From contig SKQU01000358.1 of NCBI GenBank assembly GCA_007118855.1, positions 1-33,116 on the forward strand: a stretch of 33,116 bases of DNA, read 5' to 3'. The position numbers and the translations under genes are program-made. Shown piece after piece: positions 24,877 to 32,324 of the stretch; the stretch's first letter is position 1; every line of letters begins with the position of its first letter. Source of the DNA: Spirochaetaceae bacterium. GTDB taxonomy: Bacteria > Spirochaetota > Spirochaetia > DSM-27196 > SLST01. The notes under the pieces are model-generated. The model saw only the letters and a program-made list of their open reading frames with translations. It had not been told where the DNA came from and made no database searches.

Positions 24877-26982
24877 TCACGGCTGCGGATTGCGCACGAG
24901 CCTGACCCCGATGCTGAAGCTTCGTCCGTGCTCGGAGTAGCGACCGCGGTTGGTCACCCGAACGTCGGGCGCGCGGGTGTTCCACGCCGTTCCCCGCACG
25001 ACCCGCTGGTTCGGATCGAGCGCGATCGCGAGTACGATGGCTTCGCTGCGCACACCGAAATCGGTTGAGTCCGGGCCCACCGGATCCGTATCCGGAGACT
25101 GCGCGTAGTACCCGGGGTCGTAGCGGTCATGGCACCACTCCCAGACGTTTCCCACCAGATCGCGGATGCCGAATGGGGATGCGTCGTCGGCCGTCTGGAA
25201 CCCCTGCTGCACGGTCCCGTTGAAGAACCCGACCGGATTGGTGGGTCCTCCGCGCGCCGTGTACGGTTCGTTGACGTCCTCAAAGGGATCGAAGCTGCGA
25301 TAGTAGTTCGCCACTCGACCGGAGAGTTGCCCACCCCAGGGAAACCGCCGTCCGGTTGGGCCGCGCGCGGCGTACTCCCACTCCGCCTCCGTGGGCAGCC
25401 GGTATCCTGAACCGTGCGCTTCGAGCAGCTCCCCGTCGCCGGTATGGGCCGCAGGCCTGCCCTCGAGATAGGAGAGGAGGTCCGCGATGCGAACGGCCCC
25501 GGCCCACGTCACCCCGACCGCCGGGTGCGAACCGTACCCGGGAACCACACGAAGGTCGGTGTCCGCGTACCGAAGGCCGAATTGATCGCCGTAGTCCATC
25601 TCCCCGAGCCCGACGAGAGGAACGCGCTCATCATCGGTCGACCAGACGGCGTCGGCGTCGATCTCCACGAGCCCCCGCTCTGCGGCATACCGGACGATCG
25701 TCACGAGCTCGTCGTTCGTGAGAGGGCTCACCTGCATGTCGTATGCCGCGGTCAGCGTGATCTGTCTCACCGGCCGCTCGTCACGCCCGCCGTCCTCGGC
25801 TCCCCGGGCGAAGGTCGCCTGCTCTCCGGGTCGGATCACCGGCGCGAACGCAAGCTCAAAAGCGCCAACCGTGAACCGCTCGGCCGGCCCCCAGGAGAAC
25901 CAGGTCCCCGCATCGTTTCGAACCCGTACCTGCCACTCGTACTCACCGCCGGCGGACAGATCATCAGGTATTGGCACGTAGGTCTGGGGAACCGGCGATT
26001 GCTGCTGCCACGACGCCTGCCCGACCGCCCGGTACCGCGCCTGGTACGCCACGCCTCCCTCTACCGGCAGCCACTGCAGGCCGGGCCGTGCGGTGAGCGT
26101 CGTCTCACCGCCCACAGGCCAGGCGCGTTGCGGTTGGGCGTCGGCAAGTATGACGAGATCCGCCGCTTCCCCGAAGGCGGTCAGGTATCCATCGTCGGTG
26201 CGCGTGCGGGCCCGCACGGCGTAGCGACCTGCGCTCAGGTCGAAGGGGACAGCCACCGGTCCAGGCTCGTTCGCGACGAAAGAGCGCTCTCGGCCGACGA
26301 GTATCTGCGTCTGACGTTCGGACTCGGCGGAGAGAACCGGACGCGTGCTGATAGTGGGAGCGGTCGGGTCCATCCGGGGCGCGTGAAACCCGAATCGTGT
26401 CACCGTGTCGATCCGGGCCCATTCGCTCTCACGCCCGTCCTCGAGCACTGCACGCACTCGCACCGAATAGGCGGCGGAGTCGACGAAACCCGGGGGGACG
26501 CTCACCTGCAGCGGATCACGAGCCGCCGGCACTCGCAGCACCCGCTCGTCCCGGGGCAGGGTCGCAAAATCCACGACCTCGAAAGGCTCCTCGAACGGAC
26601 GTGGAGCGACCGGTCCGGAGATCATCTCGATCTCGTAGGCCGCGATGACGCCCTCGCTTGGGAGCGCAGAGAGCAGGAATGTCGTCCGCGCGAGCTCGGA
26701 CGGATCGCTCGGATTCACCAGCCGCAGGGTTACGGGACGCTCGTCAGGGTCGATCGCCGCAACCGCCTCCGGAGGCTCGGCCGGTTCAGGTTCCGCCGGC
26801 GGAGGTTGCTCTTCTACCTCCGGCGGTTGCGGTTCGGCGGTGTCGACGGGAGGCTGCTCGATCACTTCGATCGGCGGTTCTTCCGGATCCGGTTCCTCCG
26901 GAGTGTCCGGGACCCCCGCACACGAGGAGAGAAACACGAGTAAAACTATGGGCAGCAAGCACCTGCGCATCGCGATTGCCAT
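24877..26982 (-). CDS. SUMF1/FGE-domain lipoprotein with Fn3-like repeats
   Basis: 701 residues from ATG 26982. The signal peptide ends in lipobox LSSC with Cys21, so the protein is probably a lipoprotein facing the periplasm or cell surface. A Pro/Glu-rich spacer (about 25-75) is followed by beta-rich, fibronectin-III-like segments; VRVRAVLEDGRESEWARI and YEWQVRVRNDAGTWFSWG look like their last strands. The C-terminal 330 residues are a SUMF1 (formylglycine-generating enzyme-like) domain with HPAVGVTWAGAVRIA, YRLPTEAEWEYAARG, FPWGG, DLVGNVWEWCHDRYD and a final FSIGVRLVRN. The paired catalytic cysteines of true formylglycine-generating enzymes near the C-terminus are missing, so binding rather than oxidation is likely. 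It is last in the metG operon. Confidence 0.85.
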   Translation of the reverse strand: MAIAMRRCLLPIVLLVFLSSCAGVPDTPEEPDPEEPPIEVIEQPPVDTAEPQPPEVEEQPPPAEPEPAEPPEAVAAIDPDERPVTLRLVNPSDPSELARTTFLLSALPSEGVIAAYEIEMISGPVAPRPFEEPFEVVDFATLPRDERVLRVPAARDPLQVSVPPGFVDSAAYSVRVRAVLEDGRESEWARIDTVTRFGFHAPRMDPTAPTISTRPVLSAESERQTQILVGRERSFVANEPGPVAVPFDLSAGRYAVRARTRTDDGYLTAFGEAADLVILADAQPQRAWPVGGETTLTARPGLQWLPVEGGVAYQARYRAVGQASWQQQSPVPQTYVPIPDDLSAGGEYEWQVRVRNDAGTWFSWGPAERFTVGAFELAFAPVIRPGEQATFARGAEDGGRDERPVRQITLTAAYDMQVSPLTNDELVTIVRYAAERGLVEIDADAVWSTDDERVPLVGLGEMDYGDQFGLRYADTDLRVVPGYGSHPAVGVTWAGAVRIADLLSYLEGRPAAHTGDGELLEAHGSGYRLPTEAEWEYAARGPTGRRFPWGGQLSGRVANYYRSFDPFEDVNEPYTARGGPTNPVGFFNGTVQQGFQTADDASPFGIRDLVGNVWEWCHDRYDPGYYAQSPDTDPVGPDSTDFGVRSEAIVLAIALDPNQRVVRGTAWNTRAPDVRVTNRGRYSEHGRSFSIGVRLVRNPQP

Positions 26983-26992
26983 CTTACCATAA

Positions 26993-27829
26993 TCATCGGC
27001 GCAGAGGGAGTACTCTTCGAGCGAACCAGTCGGCATTCACCGCCCCGACTCGCCGTACGCGCTCGCGTCCGGCCGCGTCGAACACCACCGTCGTGGGGGT
27101 CGCGGTGATGCCGAGCGCCCGAGCGGTCTCTCCTGAGGAGTCGAGCGCTACGGGGAACAGATGTCCGCTGTCTCCGAGGTAGCCGCGCACCGCCTCGATC
27201 GACGGCTCGGTCCCCGTGAGATTCAGGGTCACCACATTCACCTCCTCGCCGTGATTCGCGTAGAAGCGATCGATCTCCGGCATCTGCGCAGTGCACGGCC
27301 CGCACCAGGTGGCCCAGGCGGTGATGACCGTGGGCTTCGACGCGTCCAGGGAGCGCTCGTACCCGGACAGAAAGACGAAGTCGGGAATCGCGGCGGGCTC
27401 TTCGGCGCGGGAGGGAACGAGCGACGCGATGCCGAAACCGAGCGCGGCACCGGACAGGAGGACGGCTCCATGGATCGCGACCCGAGCCCGCCTTCCGGAG
27501 GCCTTTCGCAGGTAGACGACGGCGCCGACGCCTATCCCGGTGAGGAGCCCGGCAACGAGCCCCGCTGTGCCGCCGGGATAGTAGAGCAGACGCGCCGGGG
27601 CTTCGACTATCTGCTCGATCCGGGTGACGGCGGGCGTCAGCTTCCAGACGGCGAAGCCGACGAGCACCGCGGAGAGCGCTGCGTCGTTCGCCGTCGACCA
27701 CGACTCCCGGTCCGCCCGCCAGATCGTGCGCTGGGCAATCGCGACAATCGCGAGCCCGGTCGCGGAAGCGACGAGCCAGACGGGAATCGTCAACGGTCCA
27801 ATTCGAAGCAGCTGATCAGCGAGCGACAT
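26993..27829 (-). CDS. TlpA-like thioredoxin with N-terminal Lgt-like membrane domain
   Basis: 278 residues. About the first 145 form four to five hydrophobic helices reading IGPLTIPVWLVASATGLAIV, AVWKLTPAVTRIEQIVEAP and YYPGGTAGLVAGLL, a pattern like the N-terminal part of prolipoprotein diacylglyceryl transferase. The C-terminal half is a thioredoxin fold with the redox motif Trp-Cys-Gly-Pro-Cys at about residues 175-179 and the cis-proline in GITATPTTVVF. The enzyme probably reduces or isomerises disulfides outside the cytoplasm; the electron source is not evident. The Lgt-like part lacks the long catalytic loop of Lgt, so transferase activity is not expected. It overlaps the femX-like gene by 14 bases and precedes the lipoprotein gene by 10. 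Confidence 0.85.
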   Translation of the reverse strand: MSLADQLLRIGPLTIPVWLVASATGLAIVAIAQRTIWRADRESWSTANDAALSAVLVGFAVWKLTPAVTRIEQIVEAPARLLYYPGGTAGLVAGLLTGIGVGAVVYLRKASGRRARVAIHGAVLLSGAALGFGIASLVPSRAEEPAAIPDFVFLSGYERSLDASKPTVITAWATWCGPCTAQMPEIDRFYANHGEEVNVVTLNLTGTEPSIEAVRGYLGDSGHLFPVALDSSGETARALGITATPTTVVFDAAGRERVRRVGAVNADWFARRVLPLRR

Positions 27830-28931
27830 GTGACCTCACGCCATGAACGTAGACATCACGGGCCCGCTCGGCAAGCCGGAACAGGCGCGCACCCACCGGG
27901 CGCCCGATGACGTCCCAGCAACCAAGGCGGCGAAGCCGGATGCCGCCGAAGCCGCACTTGAACCGGTAGAGCCCGTGCATCGGGTGCGACGGGTCGTCCG
28001 TCGGCGGCACGCCGTAAAGATCGTACCAGGCACACCCGTCGCGGCGGGCATCCACGATCGCGCGCCACTGCAGCGCGTAGTTGGGCATGAGGTTGCGTTT
28101 TTCGTCAGAGCTCGCGCCGTACAGGTACGTTGCTCCGCCTGAGTACCGCACGACGATGATTCCGGCGAGCACATCCCCCTCGTGGCGGGCGAGGTAGAGT
28201 CGCAGGTCCACCCCCCCGTCGGTCCGCGGCAGCTCGAGGAGGCGGGCGTAGTACTCTCGCGAATGGATGGCGATCCCATCCCGTCTCGCCGTCCGGCGGT
28301 ACAGATCGTACCAGAGGTCCAGGTGAGAGGCGTCGGCCTCGTCGACCTCCACGCCCTTGCGCTCGGCAAGCCTGATGTTGTAGCGGTTCTTGCGGTGCAT
28401 CGCGGCGAGCAGGCCATCTTCATCTGCTGAGAGATCGATGACCACCGTATCCGGCGGCTGGACACCGACGGGTGCCCTGCGCGCCGTCGTCGCGGAGTTG
28501 CCGTCGCCGAGCGCGCCGGCAAAGCCGGGATCGACGGAGCAGTGGGGCAGATCGAACCGGACGAGCACGGGCGGGCGCCCGAGTCGCCGCCGGACCTCGC
28601 CGACGGTCGCCAAGGCGGCGCGGCCGATCGCTTCGCCGAGCTCGGCCGCCTCCGGGCCGGGACACCACGCCCGGTTCTCGCCTGCGACCGCGGGGCCGTA
28701 GGGCACGTAGGACAGGAGCACGCCGGGCGCCACGCGACGCGTGAGCACCAGCAGGTCGGGCATCCCCGGAGCCACCTCATCGCCGGGGATGCTCGAGGCA
28801 TGCCAGCCGAAGGCCGACTTGTGCTCACCCCAGAACCGGGTCTGCAGAAAATGCCATGGCCGGGGCGCCCGCGGCCCTGCGGCACCACCCGGCAGGGCGG
28901 CGCCCGCGTCGCCGGCGCCGGAGGAACTCAT
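27816..28931 (-). CDS. FemX-like peptidoglycan bridge aminoacyltransferase
   Basis: 371 residues of the FemAB/FemX (lipid II:glycine glycyltransferase) family, made of twin GNAT folds. Typical pieces are LLSYVPYGPAVAG, MHRKNRYNIRLAERKGVEV, LYLARHEGDVLAGIIVVRY with YLYGASSDEKRNLMPNYALQW, and YDLYGVPPTDDPSHPMHGLYRFKCGFGG. Such enzymes transfer an amino acid from aminoacyl-tRNA to the side chain of residue 3 of the stem peptide. Spirochaete peptidoglycan carries ornithine at that place, reportedly with glycine attached in some species, so this could be the ornithine-modifying enzyme; that is inference. Its ATG overlaps the metG stop by 4 bases. The first 22 residues are Gly/Ala-rich and may not be conserved. 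Confidence 0.85.
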   Translation of the reverse strand: MSSSGAGDAGAALPGGAAGPRAPRPWHFLQTRFWGEHKSAFGWHASSIPGDEVAPGMPDLLVLTRRVAPGVLLSYVPYGPAVAGENRAWCPGPEAAELGEAIGRAALATVGEVRRRLGRPPVLVRFDLPHCSVDPGFAGALGDGNSATTARRAPVGVQPPDTVVIDLSADEDGLLAAMHRKNRYNIRLAERKGVEVDEADASHLDLWYDLYRRTARRDGIAIHSREYYARLLELPRTDGGVDLRLYLARHEGDVLAGIIVVRYSGGATYLYGASSDEKRNLMPNYALQWRAIVDARRDGCAWYDLYGVPPTDDPSHPMHGLYRFKCGFGGIRLRRLGCWDVIGRPVGARLFRLAERARDVYVHGVRSHVAR

Positions 28932-31123
28932 CCGACCGGTCCGTTCTCAACGAAGCGGGTGCGCACTTCACGCCCACGGGCCTCAAGCGGCGTCTCACCA
29001 ACGACCACGACCCCGCGCTCGGCGCGGATGGGGATGGAGAAGAATGCGTCAATGTCGATCTGTTCCGGGCGTCCGGCCGCCTCCGGGGCGCCCGCGAGCC
29101 TGACCGGCGTTCCAGGCTCCACTTCGTGGAGGAACAACACGTCGACGCGTTCCTCACCGTCGTCATGCTTCTCGCTCGCGGCGAGCAGCATCCCCTCGCT
29201 CAGGACTCCCCTCAGTTTTGCCGGCTTCAGATTGTCCACGATGATCACGGTCCTGCCGACTAGCTCTCCCGGTTCGTAGTGCCCCACGAGGCCGCTCACG
29301 ATCTGCCGCTCTTCCCCGCTTCCGTCGTCGATCTCCTCGACGTAGAGGCGGTCGGCCTTCGGATGAGGCTCGACCGAGGTGATCTTCGCGGCGATCAGAC
29401 GCACCTCCCGCGAGAACCGGTGCTCAACCGAATCTGATGCCGAAGCTGCAGCTTCGGCTTCAGCTGCCCGCTCCGACTGCGAGCCCGAGAAGGCCGCCCG
29501 GAACCGCTCGACCTCTTCCTCGGTAATCTGCGCGAAGAGGATCTCGGGCTTCCCTACCCGGCTGATCCCGGAGAGCTCACGCAGGTCGCTCCAGGTGAGC
29601 TCGGACACCCCCAGGAAGCCCGCGATGCGATCGGCGGTCTCCGGAATGTAGGGCTTGACGAGTATCGCGAGGTCGCGAATCAGGTAGACGAGATCGGTCA
29701 GAAGGCGCAGGGTGCCCTCCGGATCGTCATGACGGCGCTTCCACGGCTCTCCGTCCTGAAAGGTCTTGTTGCCGAGCGAGGAGAGCGCGAAGACGGTGCG
29801 CAGCGCGTCACGCAGGTTCGCCCACTCGAGCAGACCGGTGATCTTCTCCTCAAGCGTCGAGACCTGTTCCCAGAGCGGTTTGTTCACCTCGCCCCCGGGC
29901 TCCGCGAGCCGTCCGTCGTAGTAGCGGTGCACGAAGGTGAGCGTCCGGTTGACGAGATTGCTGAGGTTACCGATGAGCTCGCCGTTGACCTTCTCCCGGA
30001 AGTCGTCCCAGGTAAACAGGTAGTCGCTGCTCTCCGGCCGGTTGTAGTACGTGTAGAACCGCCACACGTCGGCGGGTATGCCGGTCTCCATCGCGTCGTT
30101 GCCGAACACACCGATCCCCTTGCTCTTGCTGAACTTCCCCGCCTCGTAGTTCAGGTACTCGCTGCTCGACATGTGGTGGAGCATCGTCCAGTTCTCGCCG
30201 CTGCCGAGCAGTGAGCAGGGGAAGATCACGGTGTGAAAGGGGATGTTGTCCTTCCCGATGAACTGGAAGAGCTCGGTGCCTTCAGGGTCCTTCCACCACC
30301 GCTCCCAGTCGTCGGTGTGGTTCGCGGTGATCGAGATATAGCCGATCGGCGCGTCGAACCAGACGTAGATCACCTTGTCCTTGTACTCCTCGAGGGGCAC
30401 GGGAATCCCCCACTTCAGATCGCGGGTGATCGACCGTTCCTTCAGCCCGTCGCGGATCCATGCATTGGTCATCCGGATGGCGTTGCGCGCCCAGCGGCCC
30501 TCTTTGGACGCGACGGCCATCCACTCCTCGAGCTTCGGTCTGATCGCAGGCAGATCGATGTAGAGGTGCCGGGTCTCCTTGACGACCGGTTTCGAGCCGT
30601 CGAGCGCGGAGCGCGGATCGATCAGGTCGGTGGGGTCGAGCAGCTTCCCGCACTGCTCGCACTGGTCTCCCCTCGCCTCCTCGTACCCGCAGGCAGGGCA
30701 GGTACCGCGGACGTAGCGGTCGGCGAGAAACATATCGGACGCCTCGCTGTAGAGCTGCTCGATCGTGTGCTCGGTGATGTAGCCGTTTTCGTGCAACCGC
30801 AGCAGGATCGCCTGCGTGATCTTCGTATGCCACTCGGTACTCGTGCGCCCGAACCTGTCGAAGCTGATGTTGAACCAGCGGTAGATGTCGTCGTGTATCC
30901 GGTAGTAGCGGTCGCAGAGCTCGTTCGGCGTGATTCCCTCTTCCCGCGCCTTCGTCTCGGTCGCCGTCCCGTACTCGTCGGTCCCGCAGATGTAGAGCGT
31001 CTCATACCCTCGCATCCGGCAGAATCGGGCGAAGACGTCGGCGGAGAGCACCTGGATGAGGTTCCCCAGGTGGGGGATATTGTTGACGTAGGGCAGGGCC
31101 GAGGTAATGAGTCGCTTCTTCAT
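28928..31123 (-). CDS. metG: Methionyl-tRNA synthetase
   Basis: 731 residues from ATG 31123. The HIGH-type motif is PYVNNIPHLGNL at about residues 11-22; the zinc knuckle CPACGYEEARGDQCEQCG has four cysteines; the KMSKS-type motif reads KFSKSKGI. The C-terminal EMAP-II/Arc1p-like tRNA-binding domain (about residues 610-725, EVRLIAAKITSVEPHPKADRL, VDNLKPAKLRGVLSEGML) favours dimerisation and tRNA binding. It charges tRNA-Met in the cytoplasm. TTG 31132 is an alternative start three codons upstream; ATG 31123 fits the family start (MKKRLITSALPY) and lies next to the predicted transcription start. The gene heads an operon with the FemX-like, TlpA-like and SUMF1 genes. Confidence 0.96.
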   Translation of the reverse strand: MKKRLITSALPYVNNIPHLGNLIQVLSADVFARFCRMRGYETLYICGTDEYGTATETKAREEGITPNELCDRYYRIHDDIYRWFNISFDRFGRTSTEWHTKITQAILLRLHENGYITEHTIEQLYSEASDMFLADRYVRGTCPACGYEEARGDQCEQCGKLLDPTDLIDPRSALDGSKPVVKETRHLYIDLPAIRPKLEEWMAVASKEGRWARNAIRMTNAWIRDGLKERSITRDLKWGIPVPLEEYKDKVIYVWFDAPIGYISITANHTDDWERWWKDPEGTELFQFIGKDNIPFHTVIFPCSLLGSGENWTMLHHMSSSEYLNYEAGKFSKSKGIGVFGNDAMETGIPADVWRFYTYYNRPESSDYLFTWDDFREKVNGELIGNLSNLVNRTLTFVHRYYDGRLAEPGGEVNKPLWEQVSTLEEKITGLLEWANLRDALRTVFALSSLGNKTFQDGEPWKRRHDDPEGTLRLLTDLVYLIRDLAILVKPYIPETADRIAGFLGVSELTWSDLRELSGISRVGKPEILFAQITEEEVERFRAAFSGSQSERAAEAEAAASASDSVEHRFSREVRLIAAKITSVEPHPKADRLYVEEIDDGSGEERQIVSGLVGHYEPGELVGRTVIIVDNLKPAKLRGVLSEGMLLAASEKHDDGEERVDVLFLHEVEPGTPVRLAGAPEAAGRPEQIDIDAFFSIPIRAERGVVVVGETPLEARGREVRTRFVENGPVG

Positions 31124-31131
31124 GGAAGCCA

Positions 31132-31160
31132 ACTATAGGAGAGCGACCGCCGGCGGTCAA
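31132..31160 (-). promoter_or_regulatory. Predicted promoter of the metG operon
   Basis: On the minus strand, TTGACC (31160-31155), exactly 17 bases of spacer and TATAGT (31137-31132): five of six matches in each box. The expected +1 is near 31125, two bases from ATG 31123, and no Shine-Dalgarno sequence is present, so the message should be leaderless or nearly so. Confidence 0.5.
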
Positions 31161-31202
31161 CCGCGCCCCTTTGCGCCGCCCCGGGTGCGAGCGCGGGCTG
31201 CC

Positions 31203-31218
31203 GGCCGGGAGCCCGGCC
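31203..31218. repeat. Short inverted repeat between metG and hflK
   Basis: GGCCGG, the loop GAGC and CCGGCC form a perfect six-base-pair hairpin in the 148-base gap between the divergent genes. There is no T-run after it, so it is not a standard terminator. It lies directly upstream of the predicted hflK -35 box and might be a regulator site, or chance in GC-rich DNA. Confidence 0.3.
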
Positions 31219-31247
31219 TTGACCGCAGCCCGATCAGGGCGTACCCT
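31219..31247 (+). promoter_or_regulatory. Possible promoter of hflKC
   Basis: TTGACC at 31219-31224, 17 bases of spacer and the weak -10 TACCCT at 31242-31247. The expected +1 is near 31254, giving an 18-base leader with the AGGAGG site at 31262-31267. An alternative -10 (TAGTAT, 31252-31257) has no partner at the right distance. Confidence 0.3.
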
Positions 31248-31271
31248 TCGTTAGTATAGACAGGAGGCCAT

Positions 31272-32324
31272 ATGTCTGAAAGAGACGTCTCCCCTCCGAA
31301 CATGCCGTTCAATCTGCGACCGAAGCTGGTGGTCACGGTGCTGGTGGTGGTGGTGCTCATAGCGCTCGCCGCGAGCAGCTTCTACGTGGTCGACCAGACC
31401 GAGCAGGCGGTGGTGCTTCGATTCGGGAGATACCTGAGAACCACGGGACCGGGATTGCAGTTCAAGCTCCCCTTCGGGATCGACCAGAACTACAACGTCC
31501 GTGTCCAGCAGGTCCAGCGCGAAGAGTTTGGGTTCAGGACCGCGGTCGCCGGTGACCAGACGGTCTTGAGCGCGACGCAGTTCCCGCGGGAATCGATCAT
31601 GCTCACCGGAGACCTCAATATCATAGACGTCGACTGGATCATCCAGTACCAGATCGTCGACGCGCGGGCGTGGCTCTTCAACTTCGAGTCGATCCCCGGC
31701 GGAATCGGCATACAGGCAATGCCCCCCGCGGGTAATACCGCCGCCGACCGCCGCGTCAAGACAATCCGCGACGTCACCCAGTCGGTGATGAACGCGCTCG
31801 TCGGCGACCGGGCGATCGTCGACGTGATCGGCGCAGAGCGCATCGCGATCCAGGTCCAGGCCGCCGAGCGGCTCAACGTCATCTTCCAGGGCTACGACCT
31901 TGGAGTGCGGGTCCGCGAGATCCGGCTGCGAAACGTGGTGCCGCCGGTCGGGCGTGTCCAGGCCGCCTTTGACGACGTCAACCGGGCGGTGCAGGACTTC
32001 AACCGGCTGATCAACGAGGGCCGCGAAGAGTACAACGCGGAGATCCCGCGGGCAGACGGCCAGGGACGCCGGTTGATCGAGGAGGCCGAAGGCTACCGGG
32101 TCAACCGAGTCAACACGGCAACCGGCGACATCGCGCGATTCAACAACGTGCTCGCCGAGTACCGGCTCGACCCGCGCACGACGCGAACGCGACTCTACAT
32201 AGAGATGGTTGAGGCCGTCTTCGCCGACGAGGATCGCGTCGACCTGATCGACCGGAACCTGCAGAACTTCCTGCCGCTTCTGAACATCGGCGGCGAGGGG
32301 ATCGTCCCGGGAGGTCAGCAATGA
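31272..32324 (+). CDS. hflK: FtsH protease regulator HflK
   Basis: 350 residues from ATG 31272, with AGGAGG 5 bases upstream. A short cytoplasmic N-terminus is followed by one membrane helix (about 17-40, LVVTVLVVVVLIALAASSFYVV) and an SPFH/prohibitin domain starting DQTEQAVVLRFGRYLRTTGPG. Further along are VDWIIQYQIVDARAWLF and the coiled-coil region with LIEEAEGYRVNRVNTATGD. HflK and HflC form a large periplasmic cage around FtsH and modulate its proteolysis of membrane proteins. The E. coli protein is longer (419) because of a Gly/Pro-rich N-terminal extension that is absent here. It overlaps hflC by 4 bases (ATGA). Confidence 0.94.
   Translation: MSERDVSPPNMPFNLRPKLVVTVLVVVVLIALAASSFYVVDQTEQAVVLRFGRYLRTTGPGLQFKLPFGIDQNYNVRVQQVQREEFGFRTAVAGDQTVLSATQFPRESIMLTGDLNIIDVDWIIQYQIVDARAWLFNFESIPGGIGIQAMPPAGNTAADRRVKTIRDVTQSVMNALVGDRAIVDVIGAERIAIQVQAAERLNVIFQGYDLGVRVREIRLRNVVPPVGRVQAAFDDVNRAVQDFNRLINEGREEYNAEIPRADGQGRRLIEEAEGYRVNRVNTATGDIARFNNVLAEYRLDPRTTRTRLYIEMVEAVFADEDRVDLIDRNLQNFLPLLNIGGEGIVPGGQQ

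Noticed and set aside
25414-26943. 509-codon open frame on the + strand opposite the SUMF1 lipoprotein gene
   Set aside because: No recognisable motif, Arg/Pro/Gly-rich composition, and the minus strand holds a clear lipoprotein with SUMF1 motifs.
26986-26991. TATGGT before the SUMF1 lipoprotein gene as a leaderless promoter
   Set aside because: It lies only three bases before ATG 26982, no -35 box is found, and the gene follows the TlpA-like gene by 10 bases, so it belongs to the metG operon.
31252-31257. TAGTAT as the hflK -10 box
   Set aside because: No -35-like sequence lies 16-18 bases upstream; the weaker TACCCT at 31242-31247 has a correctly spaced TTGACC.
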